NCBI RefSeq assembly: GCF_015694345.1
Contig: NZ_JADQDC010000005.1
Span: 223,576 to 287,575, forward strand
Direction: 5' to 3'
DNA length: 64,000 nucleotides
From: Novosphingobium jiangmenense
GTDB lineage: Bacteria; Pseudomonadota; Alphaproteobacteria; Sphingomonadales; Sphingomonadaceae
The translations under genes and the position numbers were made by a program. Within the stretch, counting starts at the first letter, position 1; the number at the start of each line of letters is the position of its first letter. Under the pieces are notes generated by a model that saw nothing but the letters and a program-made list of their open reading frames with translations, had not been told where the DNA came from and ran no database searches. Positions 46,032 to 55,182 of the stretch are shown here, in pieces.

Positions 46032-47099
46032 ATGAGCCTGAACAGCTTCGGTCACCTCTTCCGTTTCACCACCTGGGGCGAAAGCCACGGGCCCGCGATT
46101 GGCGCGGTGGTCGACGGCTGCCCTCCCGGCCTTGCCTTGAGCGAGGCGCAGATCCAGCCCTTCCTCGATGCGCGCCGACCCGGCCAGTCGCGCTTCACCA
46201 CGCAGCGGCAGGAGCCGGATCAGGTTCGCATCCTCTCGGGCGTATTCGAAGGCAAGACCACCGGTACGCCCATCAGCCTGATGATCGAGAACGTCGACCA
46301 GCGCTCCAAGGACTATGGCGACGTGGCCAAGGCCTACCGTCCCGGCCATGCCGACTATGCCTATGACGCGAAGTACGGCTTCCGCGACTACCGCGGCGGC
46401 GGACGTTCTTCGGCTCGCGAGACGGCGTCGCGCGTGGCGGCAGGCGCCGTGGCGCGGCTGGTGATCCCCGAGGTCAAGATCCTTGCCTGGGTCAGCGAGA
46501 TCGGTGGCGACAGGATCGACATGGATCATTTCGACGCTGCCGAGATCGGCCGCAACCCGTTCTTCTGCCCGGATTCATGGGCGGCAGCGCGCTGGGAGAA
46601 GCTGGTCGACGACGCGCGCAAGTCGGGCTCGTCGCTCGGCGCCGTGGCCGAATGCGTGGCGACCGGGGTTCCGGCGGGCTGGGGCGCGCCACTCTATGCC
46701 AAGCTCGATGCCGAACTGGCCCATGCGATGATGGGCATCAATGCGGTCAAGGGCGTGGAGATCGGCGACGGTTTCGCAGCCGCGCGCAATACCGGCGAGG
46801 GCAATGCCGATCCGATGCGGCCCGGACAGGGTGCGCCCGAATTCCTCGCGAACCACGCTGGCGGAATTGCCGGCGGCATCTCGACCGGCCAGCCGGTGAC
46901 GGTGCGGGTGGCGTTCAAGCCGACCTCCTCGATCCTCACGCCGATGCCGACGATCACGCGGGAAGGTGAGGCAACCGAATTGCTCACCAAGGGCCGCCAC
47001 GATCCGTGCGTCGGCATTCGCGGGGTGCCGGTGGTCGAGGCGATGATGGCGCTGGTTCTGGCTGACCAGAAGCTGCTGCACCGCGGGCAAGTCGGCTAA
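46032..47099 (+). CDS. aroC: Chorismate synthase AroC
   Basis: 355 aa. Last step of the shikimate pathway, EPSP to chorismate, with reduced [27 protein letters not shown] is at the N-terminus, with [29 protein letters not shown] in the middle and the C-terminal signature [22 protein letters not shown]. It starts at the ATG 74 nt from the divergent ABM gene start. Confidence 0.98.
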   Translation: MSLNSFGHLFRFTTWGESHGPAIGAVVDGCPPGLALSEAQIQPFLDARRPGQSRFTTQRQEPDQVRILSGVFEGKTTGTPISLMIENVDQRSKDYGDVAKAYRPGHADYAYDAKYGFRDYRGGGRSSARETASRVAAGAVARLVIPEVKILAWVSEIGGDRIDMDHFDAAEIGRNPFFCPDSWAAARWEKLVDDARKSGSSLGAVAECVATGVPAGWGAPLYAKLDAELAHAMMGINAVKGVEIGDGFAAARNTGEGNADPMRPGQGAPEFLANHAGGIAGGISTGQPVTVRVAFKPTSSILTPMPTITREGEATELLTKGRHDPCVGIRGVPVVEAMMALVLADQKLLHRGQVG

Positions 47100-47189
47100 A
47101 ACCGCCCGGTGTTAAAAGGTCAGGGGCGGTTGAGCCGTCCGTGAAAGGTCGTTAGTCTCCCCTGCAACAAAATTGCGGGAGCACGTTTC

Positions 47190-48509
47190 TTGGCCAGGCG
47201 CCTTACCCTCTACATCGTGATCGGCATGGTGCTCGGCATTCTCGCAGGGTACGTGCTCAACACCAGCTACCCGAAGGGCGATGCAACGCTGGCGCAGATC
47301 GCCGACACGCTGAAGCTGCTGCCCGACATCTTCCTTCATCTTATCAAGATGATCATCGCGCCGCTGATTCTGGCGACGCTGGTGACCGGCATTGCCGGGA
47401 TGGGCGACAGCGCAGCGCTCGGCCGGATTGGCGGGCGGGCGCTGGCATGGTTCATCACCGCGAGCCTGATCTCGATCGGACTTGGCCTGCTGCTGGTCAA
47501 CCTGTTCAAGCCGGGCGTGGGCCTCGAGTTCACCGCCGCCGGGCCGGTGGGCGATCTGGCGACAGCGGACTTCACCCTGCGCCATTTCGTGCTCGAGATC
47601 TTCCCGACCAGCGCTCTGGACGCCATGGCAAAGAACAACGTGCTGCAGATCCTTGTGTTCTCGCTGTTCGCGGGCGTGGCGCTTTCGGCGATTGGCGAGA
47701 CCGGCGCGCCGATCGTGCGCGGGTGCGAGGCGCTGGCGCATCTGATGCTGCAGATCACCGACTACGTGATGCGCATGGCGCCGCTGGCGGTGTTCGGGGC
47801 GCTCGCCTCGGTGATCGCCACGAAGGGCCTCGGCATCGTCGTGACCTATGGCGTGTTCGTTTCGGAGTTCTACTTCGGCCTGCTGCTGCTGTGGGTGATC
47901 CTGCTGACGCTGGGGGGGATTTTCCTCAAGGGCCGGGTGATCACGCTGGCGCGCTATATCCGCGAGCCGATCCTGCTGGCGTTCTCCACCGCGAGTTCGG
48001 AAAGCGCGCTGCCCAAGCTGTTCGAACAGCTTGACCGCTTCGGCGTGCCGCGCCGCATTTCGGGCTTCGTGCTGCCGCTGGGCTACAGCTTCAACCTCGA
48101 CGGGTCGATGATGTACACCAGCTTTGCGACGATGTTCATCGCACAGGCTTATGGCATCGAGCTGTCGATGGGGCAGCAGATCGCGATGTTGCTGACGCTC
48201 ATGGTCACCTCGAAGGGCATCGCCGGGGTGCCGCGCGCGAGCCTGGTGGTGATCGCGGCGACGCTGACGCAGTTCGGCCTGCCGCTGGAGGGCATCGCGC
48301 TGCTGCTGGGGGTGGACACCTTCCTCGACATGGGCCGCACGGCGACCAACGTGGTCGGCAATGCGGTGGCGACTTCGGTCATCACCAAGTGGGAAGGCAT
48401 GCTTCAGCCGCCGATGGACCCGGACGCCGAGCCGCCGCATGCGCCGGCGCATACGGCGGCTGATGGCCGGGCGGGGCTGAACCTCGATCTGTCCAACTAC
48501 GAGAATTGA
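47190..48509 (+). CDS. Dicarboxylate/amino acid:cation symporter (DAACS, DctA/GltP type)
   Basis: 439 aa of eight-helix membrane transporter. The HP1 serine-rich motif FSTASSESALPKLFEQL is near residue 265-281, and the NMDGT-like segment reads YSFNLDGSMMYTSFATMFIAQ. MVTSKGIAGVPRASLVVIAATL and LLLGVDTFLDMGRTATNVVGN close the substrate site. Succinate/fumarate/malate or glutamate are likely substrates. The start is TTG with GGGAG about 11 nt upstream. A large palindromic repeat follows the gene. Confidence 0.93.
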   Translation: MARRLTLYIVIGMVLGILAGYVLNTSYPKGDATLAQIADTLKLLPDIFLHLIKMIIAPLILATLVTGIAGMGDSAALGRIGGRALAWFITASLISIGLGLLLVNLFKPGVGLEFTAAGPVGDLATADFTLRHFVLEIFPTSALDAMAKNNVLQILVFSLFAGVALSAIGETGAPIVRGCEALAHLMLQITDYVMRMAPLAVFGALASVIATKGLGIVVTYGVFVSEFYFGLLLLWVILLTLGGIFLKGRVITLARYIREPILLAFSTASSESALPKLFEQLDRFGVPRRISGFVLPLGYSFNLDGSMMYTSFATMFIAQAYGIELSMGQQIAMLLTLMVTSKGIAGVPRASLVVIAATLTQFGLPLEGIALLLGVDTFLDMGRTATNVVGNAVATSVITKWEGMLQPPMDPDAEPPHAPAHTAADGRAGLNLDLSNYEN

Positions 48510-48519
48510 TCCCTCACTT

Positions 48520-48617
48520 CGTCATTCCCGCGCAGGCGGGAATCCAGCGCGGTGAGGGCCATCGCCGTGGGGCGACATTTCTGGCTCGCTGGGACCCCCG
48601 CCTGCGCGGGGGTGACG
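48520..48617. repeat. REP-like intergenic palindrome
   Basis: cgtcattcccgcgcaggcggg at the left is mirrored by cccgcctgcgcgggggtgacg at the right, with about 55 nt between. This is a common intergenic repeat type (gtcattcccgcg...). No ORF. It lies between the DAACS symporter and the convergent DUF6491 gene. Confidence 0.8.
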
Positions 48618-48654
48618 AATTTGGAGAGTTGGAGGGCGGGCCGTCAGGCCCGCG

Positions 48655-49059
48655 CTACTTCTCGAGTTCCACCGGAGTGAACTCGCCAAGTCCGCAAGCG
48701 CCCCGGTTGATCGGACCGGGGCCGCCGTTGTTGACGATCACCGTGATGATGTCGACGTTGCACAGCTGGCTCAGCGACGTGCCATAGGCAAAGGCGCGCT
48801 CGAAGCCGAGGCTGAAGCAGCGGTTGGGCAGGGTGTTGCGATACCACTGGTTTCCGTTCGTCCGGAAATCGATGGTCCAGTCGTCGCGCACCTGGCTTTC
48901 GCGGATGTTCTGGATCGGAATGCAGTTGACCGGCTTGCCGACGACCTTGGCCTTGGGGATGTCGTCGCGGTGGCCGTCATTGCCACCCTTGGCGTTTGCG
49001 GTGCACCCGGCCACGGCCAGTGCGAGGCCTGCGATCAGAAACGGAGTCATGCGCTTCAT
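48655..49059 (-). CDS. DUF6491 family lipoprotein
   Basis: About 134 aa. Lipoprotein signal MKRMTPFLIAGLALAVAGC, a short acidic/Gly linker, then CIPIQNIRESQVRDDWTIDF, NRCFSLGFERAF and QLCNVDIITVIVNNGG, ending CGLGEFTPVE. The Cys-rich CIPIQxIRxSxVxD...G.c.l pattern matches DUF6491, a family of unknown function abundant in sphingomonads. ATG 49059 has an AAGGAGAG ribosome site and overlaps the nth stop (ATGA). A decayed copy lies at 4108-4314. Confidence 0.85.
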   Translation of the reverse strand: MKRMTPFLIAGLALAVAGCTANAKGGNDGHRDDIPKAKVVGKPVNCIPIQNIRESQVRDDWTIDFRTNGNQWYRNTLPNRCFSLGFERAFAYGTSLSQLCNVDIITVIVNNGGPGPINRGACGLGEFTPVELEK

Positions 49060-49766
49060 GCCTTGCTCTCCTTCCTTGCCTTGCGACTTGTCGGAGCCTT
49101 TGCCTTCTTCGCTTGCGGCGGCTTGGCCCCTTTCTCGAGAACCTTGCCCTTGAACGCGCAAAGATCAACCACCCCGCAGTGCCAGCATTCGGGCGTCCGC
49201 GCCTTGCACACGTAGCGTCCGTGCAGGATCAGCCAGTGGTGCGCGCCAACGCGGAACGGCTGGGGAACCTTCTTCTCCAGCCCCTTCTCAACGGCGAGCG
49301 GCGTCTTTCCCTTCGCGAGCCCGGTGCGGTTGCCCACGCGAAAGATATGCGTGTCGACCGCAAAGGTTTCCGCGCCGAACGCGCAGTTCATCACCACGTT
49401 GGCAGTCTTGCGGCCGACGCCGGGCAGTTCGGTGAGGAGATCGCGGTCTGCCGGAACCTCGCCGCCGTATTTCTCGACCAGGATCTCGGCCATGGCCATG
49501 ACGTTCCTGGCCTTGGAATTGAACAGGCCGATGGTCTTGATGTGCTCCTTCAGGCCCTCTTCGCCGAGGTCGAGCATGTCCTGCGGCGTCTTCACCAAGG
49601 CGAAGAGCTTGCGCGTCGCCTTGTTGACGCCGACGTCGGTGGCCTGGGCGGACAGGGTCACCGCGACCAGCAGCTGGTAGACGTTGCCGTACTCCAGCTC
49701 CGTTTCGGGGGCGGGGTTGGCTTCGGCGAGGCGGCGGAAGAACTCGAAGATGTCCGCCTTTTTCAC
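49056..49766 (-). CDS. nth: Endonuclease III
   Basis: 236 aa. Bifunctional DNA glycosylase/AP lyase for oxidised pyrimidines. The helix-hairpin-helix LPGVGRKTAN near 112-121 contains the catalytic Lys, and VDTHIFRVGNR holds the catalytic Asp near 140. The [4Fe-4S] loop CKARTPECWHCGVVDLC near 187-203 is complete (C-x6-C-x2-C-x5-C). The Lys/Ala-rich tail (about 25 residues) is longer than usual. The stop overlaps the DUF6491 start. dapB starts just upstream on the same strand. Confidence 0.97.
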   Translation of the reverse strand: MKKADIFEFFRRLAEANPAPETELEYGNVYQLLVAVTLSAQATDVGVNKATRKLFALVKTPQDMLDLGEEGLKEHIKTIGLFNSKARNVMAMAEILVEKYGGEVPADRDLLTELPGVGRKTANVVMNCAFGAETFAVDTHIFRVGNRTGLAKGKTPLAVEKGLEKKVPQPFRVGAHHWLILHGRYVCKARTPECWHCGVVDLCAFKGKVLEKGAKPPQAKKAKAPTSRKARKESKA

Positions 49767-49767
49767 G

Positions 49768-50508
49768 TCAGAGACCCAGCACTTCGGGCATGGTGTAGCG
49801 GCCCGGGGCCTTGCCGATCACCCATTCGGCCGCGCGGATCGCGCCCCTGGCGAAGATGCCCCGGTTCTCGGCGAGGTGGGAGAAGGTCAGGCGTTCGTTG
49901 TCTGCGAGGAAGTGGACCGAGTGATCGCCCGCGACCGAGCCGCCGCGAAGCGCCGCAAAGCCGATCGTCCCGGCCTTGCGCGCTCCGGTGATGCCATCGC
50001 GCCCGCGCACGGCTTCGTCTGCCAGGTGGACGCCGCGGCCCCGTGCTGCGGCTTCGCCAAGGAGCAGGGCAGTGCCCGAAGGCGCATCGACCTTCATGCG
50101 GTGGTGGGTCTCCACGATCTCGATGTCCCAGTCCTCGCCGAGGCGCTGTGCGGCTTCCTGCACGAGATGGGCAAGGAGAGTGACGCCCAATGACGTGTTG
50201 CCGGTCTGCAGGACGGGGATGCTTACCGCCGCCGAATCGATCAGCCAGTGGTGGCGTTCCTCGAGGCCGGTGGTGCCGATGACGATGGGCACGCCCGCAT
50301 GGATCGCCGCGTCGAGATTGAATTCGAGCGCGCCGGGAGCGGAGAAGTCGACCAGCACGTCGCTCGTCTGCGCGAGGGCGAGCGGATCGCCGCCCCCATT
50401 TTCAGGACGGTCGATGCCGCCCGCAAACTCATGCCCCGCCGCAGCCACTGCCGCCTGCAGCGCATTGCCCATTCGTCCAGCGCTGCCGATGATTCCGATT
50501 CTTGCCAT
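49768..50508 (-). CDS. dapB: 4-hydroxy-tetrahydrodipicolinate reductase DapB
   Basis: 246 aa. NAD(P)H reductase of the diaminopimelate/lysine pathway. The Rossmann motif GIIGSAGRMGNAL is at the N-terminus, and VVETHHRMKVDAPSGTALLLGE (active-site HH and K) near 145-165. It ends one base before nth. Start ATG 50508 is 35 nt from the divergent sirtuin start. lysC, the first enzyme of the same pathway, is at 52858-54114. Confidence 0.97.
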   Translation of the reverse strand: MARIGIIGSAGRMGNALQAAVAAAGHEFAGGIDRPENGGGDPLALAQTSDVLVDFSAPGALEFNLDAAIHAGVPIVIGTTGLEERHHWLIDSAAVSIPVLQTGNTSLGVTLLAHLVQEAAQRLGEDWDIEIVETHHRMKVDAPSGTALLLGEAAARGRGVHLADEAVRGRDGITGARKAGTIGFAALRGGSVAGDHSVHFLADNERLTFSHLAENRGIFARGAIRAAEWVIGKAPGRYTMPEVLGL

Positions 50509-50543
50509 TGCCTGTCCTTCACGTCGCGTGCTTCATGGTCGCG

Positions 50544-51257
50544 ATGAGCAACCCACGCAATATCGTCATTCTCACCGGAGCGGGAATTTCCGCCGAAAGC
50601 GGCATCGATACCTTTCGCGGAGGCGGCGGGCTGTGGGAGCAGCACCGGGTGGAGGACGTGGCGACGCCCGAGGCCTTTGCGCGTGATCCCGATCTGGTCC
50701 TGCGCTTCTACGACATGCGCCGCGAGGCAATCCAGACCAAGGAGCCGAACGCCGCGCATCATGCGCTCGCGCGGCTGGACCGCGATTGGCCGAAGACGGC
50801 GGGCGGCGAAGTGCTGATCGTGACGCAGAACGTCGACGATCTGCACGAGCGCGGCGGGGCGCTGAACGTGCTGCACATGCATGGCGAGCATCTCAATGCG
50901 TGGTGCACGTACTGCGACCGGCGGCATCGCTGGACCGGGCCGCTGATCGACTGTCCGCCTTGCCCGTCCTGCGACATGCGTGCGTTGCGTCCGGACATCG
51001 TCTGGTTCGGCGAGGTGCCCTATCGGATGGACGAGATCTATCGTGCGGTATCGGAAGCGGACCTGTTCGTGTCGATCGGCACGTCGGGTGCGGTCTATCC
51101 GGCGGCGGGCCTTGTCCGCACTGCCCGCGACCTTGGCGTGCAGACGCTCGAACTCAATCTCGAGCGCAGCCAGGGCTCGGCGTGGTTTCATGAAACGCGG
51201 CTGGGGCCGGCGACGGAGATCGTCCCGGCGTGGGTTGAGGAACTTCTGGCAAGTTAA
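50544..51257 (+). CDS. NAD-dependent protein deacylase (sirtuin, CobB type)
   Basis: About 237 aa. GAGISAESGIDTFRGGGGLW binds NAD, TQNVDDLHERGG and the catalytic His in MHGEHLNAWC (near 110) follow, and the zinc is held by CTYC and CPPCPSC. DIVWFGEVPY and SIGTSGAVYPAAG close the fold. The GIDTFRGxxGLW and Y..R substrate region (near FYDMRREA) suggests desuccinylase-capable class III enzymes, as in E. coli CobB. Start is the ATG at 50544 or 50535. Confidence 0.93.
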   Translation: MSNPRNIVILTGAGISAESGIDTFRGGGGLWEQHRVEDVATPEAFARDPDLVLRFYDMRREAIQTKEPNAAHHALARLDRDWPKTAGGEVLIVTQNVDDLHERGGALNVLHMHGEHLNAWCTYCDRRHRWTGPLIDCPPCPSCDMRALRPDIVWFGEVPYRMDEIYRAVSEADLFVSIGTSGAVYPAAGLVRTARDLGVQTLELNLERSQGSAWFHETRLGPATEIVPAWVEELLAS

Positions 51258-51327
51258 AGTGTTGCTGGCGTGAAAAGGGTGGTTTCGCGCCTGTCAAAGG
51301 ATTGCGAATCATGTTACCTACATCAGT

Positions 51328-51732
51328 GTGAGCAACGTGGTCCCCCATCTCGTCCCGATCGCCGTAAAGCCCGATGACATTGATTTCATGGGGCACGTCA
51401 ACAATGCCTCGTACCTCAAATGGGTGCAGGATGCCGTCATCGACCATTGGCGCGCGCTGGCCCCGGCCGAGGCGGTTGCAGCCCACCTGTGGGTCGCGCT
51501 CAAGCACGAGATCACCTACCGCCGCCCGACCTTCCTCGAAGACACCGTGATTGCCCACGTGATCCTCGAGAAAGTGCAGGGCGCGCGCGCATTTTACGAA
51601 ACGATCATCAAGCGCGGCGAGGACGTGCTTGCCGAGGTCAAGTCGAGCTGGTGCTGCCTCGATGCCGAGACGCTCCGCCCGGCGCGGCTGGCTCGCGAGC
51701 TGGTCGAGAAGTTCCTGCCCTCTGCGGACTGA
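51328..51732 (+). CDS. 4HBT-fold acyl-CoA thioesterase
   Basis: 134 aa hot-dog fold. DDIDFMGHVNNASYLKWVQDAVIDHW holds the DxxxMGHVNNxxY motif with the catalytic Asp near residue 14. Cleaves an acyl-CoA; the substrate is unknown. The start is a GTG directly followed by AGC AAC. The gene is followed by an inverted-repeat element. Confidence 0.9.
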   Translation: MSNVVPHLVPIAVKPDDIDFMGHVNNASYLKWVQDAVIDHWRALAPAEAVAAHLWVALKHEITYRRPTFLEDTVIAHVILEKVQGARAFYETIIKRGEDVLAEVKSSWCCLDAETLRPARLARELVEKFLPSAD

Positions 51733-51755
51733 CCGGGCCCTCGGCTCCCTGAAAC

Positions 51756-51821
51756 CGCTCATGCTGAGCCTGTCGAAGCATCTTGCGCCGGACCATCCTT
51801 CGACAAGCTCAGGATGAGCGG
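51756..51821. repeat. Intergenic inverted repeat (cttcgacaagctcag type)
   Basis: ccgctcatgctgagcctgtcgaag at 51756-51778 approximates the reverse complement of cttcgacaagctcaggatgagcgg at 51798-51821, with about 19 nt between. This element type is widespread in sphingomonad genomes. It lies between two convergent genes and may act as a transcription barrier. Confidence 0.75.
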
Positions 51822-51837
51822 GAGTGTGAGGTGAGTG

Positions 51838-52017
51838 TCAGCGCAGCTTGGCTATGGACAGGCCATCGTTCTTGGCGCGGGCCTTTACCGATTCCTCGCT
51901 GCGGGTGAGCGCCTTGGCGATGGCTTTCAGCGCCATGCCCTTCTTGGCGAGCGTGTGCAGCTTGCTGATCTCGTCGGCGGTCCACGGCTGCTTGTGGCGT
52001 TCGAAGCGTTCGGCCAT
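51838..52017 (-). CDS. Small Myb/SANT-like protein, 59 aa
   Basis: 59 aa: MAERFERHKQPWTADEISKLHTL, then AKKGMALKAIAKALTRSEESVKARAKNDGL. The pattern W-T-x-x-E/D...L..L...G.....IA..L.RS...V..RA..L is that of a compact Myb/SANT-like DNA-binding helix bundle. It starts 3 nt after the ubiG stop, so it is translated from the same mRNA. Target unknown. Too short for most gene callers but coding periodicity and operon position support it. Confidence 0.75.
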   Translation of the reverse strand: MAERFERHKQPWTADEISKLHTLAKKGMALKAIAKALTRSEESVKARAKNDGLSIAKLR

Positions 52018-52020
52018 GGC

Positions 52021-52773
52021 TCAGTCCTTCCGGGTGACGGTGGCGATGTAGTTGAGCGCCAGATCGTCCGAGAGGTGCAGGCCCTTCGACACGCTCCAGG
52101 CAATGCCCATCGGGTTGCCCATCTTCAGTCCCGCTGCATCGAGCAGGTCGTGCAGTTCGACCGGCGTGATGAAATCGTCCCAGTGATGCGTGCCCCTGGG
52201 CACCATGCCGATGGCTTCGGCGCCTTCGACCAGCAGCAGGCGTGAACGCGCGGTCCGGTTGGGGGTGGAGAGGATCATCAGACCGCCGGGGGCAAGCGCG
52301 GCTTCCAGCGCGGCGATGAAGGCGGCCTTGTCGGCAACGTGTTCGATCACTTCCATCGAGGTGACGAGGTCGTAGCCGGAAAGGCCGAGCTGGCCGACGT
52401 CGTCGCAGCGGTAGTCGATGGTCAGGCCAGAGCCTTCGGCGTGAAGGCGCGCGGCGGCGATGTTCTCCTCGGCTGCGTCCACTCCGCTCACTTCCGCGCC
52501 GAGGCGGGCTAGCGGTTCGCACAGCAGCCCTGCGCCGCAGCCGACATCGAGCGCCTTGCGTCCCGCCAGTGGCTTTGCTGTGCGCGAATCGCTGGCGAAG
52601 TGCGCATCTATGGCATCGCGGATGAAGCCCAGCCGCACGGGGTTGAGCTTGTGCAGCATGGCCGAGGAACCCTTGGGGTTCCACCACTCCGCCGCCAGCT
52701 TGCCGAAGTGGGCGGCTTCTTCGGCCCGGATCGTTTTCGGACCCATGGTATTCGCAGAGGTTGCATTGCTCAT
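52021..52773 (-). CDS. ubiG: Ubiquinone biosynthesis O-methyltransferase UbiG
   Basis: 250 aa. SAM-dependent methyltransferase that performs both O-methylations in ubiquinone synthesis. FGKLAAEWWNPKGSSAMLHKLNPVRL is the UbiG N-terminus, and LDVGCGAGLLCEPLARLG is the SAM motif near residue 75. STPNRT and GTHHWDDFITPVEL are also diagnostic. It is divergent from lysC, with 84 nt between starts. Confidence 0.97.
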   Translation of the reverse strand: MSNATSANTMGPKTIRAEEAAHFGKLAAEWWNPKGSSAMLHKLNPVRLGFIRDAIDAHFASDSRTAKPLAGRKALDVGCGAGLLCEPLARLGAEVSGVDAAEENIAAARLHAEGSGLTIDYRCDDVGQLGLSGYDLVTSMEVIEHVADKAAFIAALEAALAPGGLMILSTPNRTARSRLLLVEGAEAIGMVPRGTHHWDDFITPVELHDLLDAAGLKMGNPMGIAWSVSKGLHLSDDLALNYIATVTRKD

Positions 52774-52857
52774 TTCACGTCCCTAAAGCGCCCGCGCTGC
52801 AAGGTCCACCGGCCTTGCGGGCAAGATTCTTACGCGCAAGACTTCAGGAGCAAGCCC

Positions 52858-54114
52858 TTGGCCCGCATCGTGATGAAATTCGGCGGCACGTCGATGGCCG
52901 GAACCGAGCGCATCCGCCGCGTGGCGCGCATCGTGCAGCGCCAGCAGGCTGCGGGGCACGAGGTTGCGGTGGTCGTCTCGGCCATGGCGGGGGAAACCGA
53001 CCGCCTCGTCAACTTCTGCCGCGAGGCCAATCCGCTTTACGATCCGGCAGAATACGACGTGGTCGTGGCCAGCGGCGAGCAGGTGACTTCGGGCCTTCTG
53101 GCGATGCATCTGCAGGCGCTGGGCTGCAAGGCGCGTTCTTGGCTCGGCTGGCAGCTGCCGATCCACACCGACGACGCCCATTCCAAGGCGCGGATCGAGG
53201 GCATCGATGCGCAGGCGCTGCTTGCCTCGATGGGCTCGGGCGAGATCGCGGTGATCCCTGGCTTCCAGGGCCTTTCGGACAAGGGCCGCGTGACAACGCT
53301 CGGCCGTGGCGGTTCGGATACCTCGGCGGTGGCCGTGGCAGCCGCGGTCAAGGCCGATCGCTGCGACATCTACACCGACGTCGACGGGGTCTACACCACC
53401 GACCCGCGCATCGTCGCCAAGGCGCGCAAGCTGAAGAACGTCACTTACGAGGAAATGCTCGAACTGGCCTCGGTCGGCTCGAAGGTGCTGCAGACCCGTT
53501 CGGTCAGCCTTGCCATGAAGGAAGGCGTGCGCGTGCAGGTGCTGTCCTCGTTCATCGACGACGATGCGCCAGCCGCCGACACGATTCCGGGAACGATGAT
53601 TGTCTCTGACGAAGAGCTCGAAGGACTTGATATGGAACGCCAGCTGATCACCGGCATCGCTGCCGACAAGAACGAGGCCAAGGTCACCCTGACCCGCATC
53701 GCCGACCGCCCCGGCGCCGTCGCCGCGATCTTCGGTCCGCTGGCTGCCGCCAACATCAACGTCGACATGATCATCCAGAACATCGCCAAGGACAAGGGCG
53801 AGACCGACGTGACCTTCACGGTGCCGATCTCCGACCTCGCCCGCACCCAGGCGCTGCTGGAAGAGCGCAAGGACACGATCGGCTACTACCGCATGCTGGC
53901 CAACAGCAAGGTCGCCAAGATCAGCGTCGTCGGCGTCGGCATGCGCAGCCACGCCGGCGTTGCCGCGACGATGTTCCGCTCGCTCGCCGATCGCGGCATC
54001 AACATCCAGGCGATCACCACCAGCGAGATCAAGGTCTCGGTGCTGATCGACGAGGACGAAACCGAACTCGCCGTGCGCGTGCTGCACACCGCTTACGAGA
54101 TGGACGCAGAGTAA
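52858..54114 (+). CDS. lysC: Aspartate kinase LysC
   Basis: 418 aa. Phosphorylates aspartate at the head of the lysine, threonine and methionine pathways. The kinase domain begins RIVMKFGGTSMAG, followed by the regulatory TDVDGVYTTDPR. Two ACT domains at about 265-415 (ITGIAADKNEAKVTLTRI, KISVVGVGMRSHAGVAATMF) bind the inhibitory amino acids. The start is a TTG with AGGAG 10 nt upstream. A strong terminator follows. Confidence 0.97.
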   Translation: MARIVMKFGGTSMAGTERIRRVARIVQRQQAAGHEVAVVVSAMAGETDRLVNFCREANPLYDPAEYDVVVASGEQVTSGLLAMHLQALGCKARSWLGWQLPIHTDDAHSKARIEGIDAQALLASMGSGEIAVIPGFQGLSDKGRVTTLGRGGSDTSAVAVAAAVKADRCDIYTDVDGVYTTDPRIVAKARKLKNVTYEEMLELASVGSKVLQTRSVSLAMKEGVRVQVLSSFIDDDAPAADTIPGTMIVSDEELEGLDMERQLITGIAADKNEAKVTLTRIADRPGAVAAIFGPLAAANINVDMIIQNIAKDKGETDVTFTVPISDLARTQALLEERKDTIGYYRMLANSKVAKISVVGVGMRSHAGVAATMFRSLADRGINIQAITTSEIKVSVLIDEDETELAVRVLHTAYEMDAE

Positions 54115-54136
54115 GCGGCCCTCAGCCGGTTGGCAT

Positions 54137-54169
54137 AAAAAGCTCCGGTCGGTGACCGGAGCTTTTTTT
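54137..54169 (+). terminator. Rho-independent terminator after lysC
   Basis: Perfect 14-bp stem aaaaagctccggtc / gaccggagcttttt with a 3-nt loop and a run of T (ttttttt), 22 nt after the stop codon. Confidence 0.95.
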
Positions 54170-54324
54170 GTGTGCCAAGTGAAACCCGATTTTTTCGAAA
54201 AAGCCCGACTGTTTCCAAATAATTTCATAATATCAAAAAGATACACCAAGAGACAGCTGAACGGACCTGATCTTGCCGAATATCTCCTGCCGTCACGCGG
54301 AGGGGTGCAGAAAGGATCAGTGCA

Positions 54325-55113
54325 ATGAAAAAACTATCGATGCTGACTATTGCAGCCACGATCGCCTTGGCGTTCCCTGCTGTGGCGCAAGCGCAGACTG
54401 CCCCCGGAAAGCTTTCCGTCACGGTTATTGGCGGCGTTGATTTCCCGATCAACGGCGATGTTCATGGCGGAGCCACTGCAGGCGTGCCCGATCTTGGGCC
54501 GCTCAATCCTGATCTGGCGGGTGTTGATGCCGAACTGCGCATCGGTTCGCGCAGCTTCGATCAGATCTATGGCACCACGTGGAACATCGGCGCGGAGCTC
54601 GCCTACGGCATTCGTGAAAATGCCGAGCTGTTCGGGCAGTTCCGCTATCAGCAGGGCAATCAGGGCACGGTGCAGGTGGGCGGCGCCTTCGTTCCGGCGT
54701 TGAACACGACACTGCCCGTCAATGGCACGTTCGGTGATCTGAAATCCTATGCCATCGAACTGGGTTATCGCCAGTTCTTCGGCTCCGGCGCGCTCAAGCC
54801 CTATGTTGCCGGGCGGGTCGGCGCAGCCTTCACCGACTCGATCAATGCCACATTCGTGATCCCTGATGCCGACATCCGCATCGCCAATGTGCCCTTCTAC
54901 AAATCAAGCACGTCGTTTGTGGCCGGTGGCGATATTGGCCTCAGCTACAGGCTTGGCAGCAATGTCGATCTGATCGGCGAAGTGGGTCTGCGCTACACCA
55001 CCGGCCTGCGCGGTGATGACAGCGCGATTGGCGGGCTTGGCCTTTCCTCGATCAACGAAGTGGGTGACCGGCTGGATGTGCCAGTGCGGGCTGGGCTTAA
55101 GGTTCACTTCTGA
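54325..55113 (+). CDS. Outer-membrane beta-barrel protein
   Basis: 262 aa. Signal peptide MKKLSMLTIAATIALAFPAVAQAQ. The mature part alternates polar and hydrophobic residues in strands (NIGAELAYGIRENAELFGQFRYQ, YAIELGYRQFFGSGALKPYVAGRVG, NVDLIGEVGLRYTTGL) and ends with an aromatic residue in RAGLKVHF, the C-terminal signature of outer-membrane barrels. An eight- to ten-strand barrel is likely. Function unknown. It follows an A/T-rich leader after the lysC terminator. Confidence 0.85.
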   Translation: MKKLSMLTIAATIALAFPAVAQAQTAPGKLSVTVIGGVDFPINGDVHGGATAGVPDLGPLNPDLAGVDAELRIGSRSFDQIYGTTWNIGAELAYGIRENAELFGQFRYQQGNQGTVQVGGAFVPALNTTLPVNGTFGDLKSYAIELGYRQFFGSGALKPYVAGRVGAAFTDSINATFVIPDADIRIANVPFYKSSTSFVAGGDIGLSYRLGSNVDLIGEVGLRYTTGLRGDDSAIGGLGLSSINEVGDRLDVPVRAGLKVHF

Positions 55114-55182
55114 ACGGGCGACCATAACTTCCATCCCGGCCTCCGGCTTGCCTTGCAGCCGGGGGCGGGGACAGAAGTCAAC

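Noticed and set aside
47098..47133. Hairpin aaccgcc/ggcggtt after aroC as terminator
   Set aside because: Loop of about 20 nt and no T-run; too weak to call.
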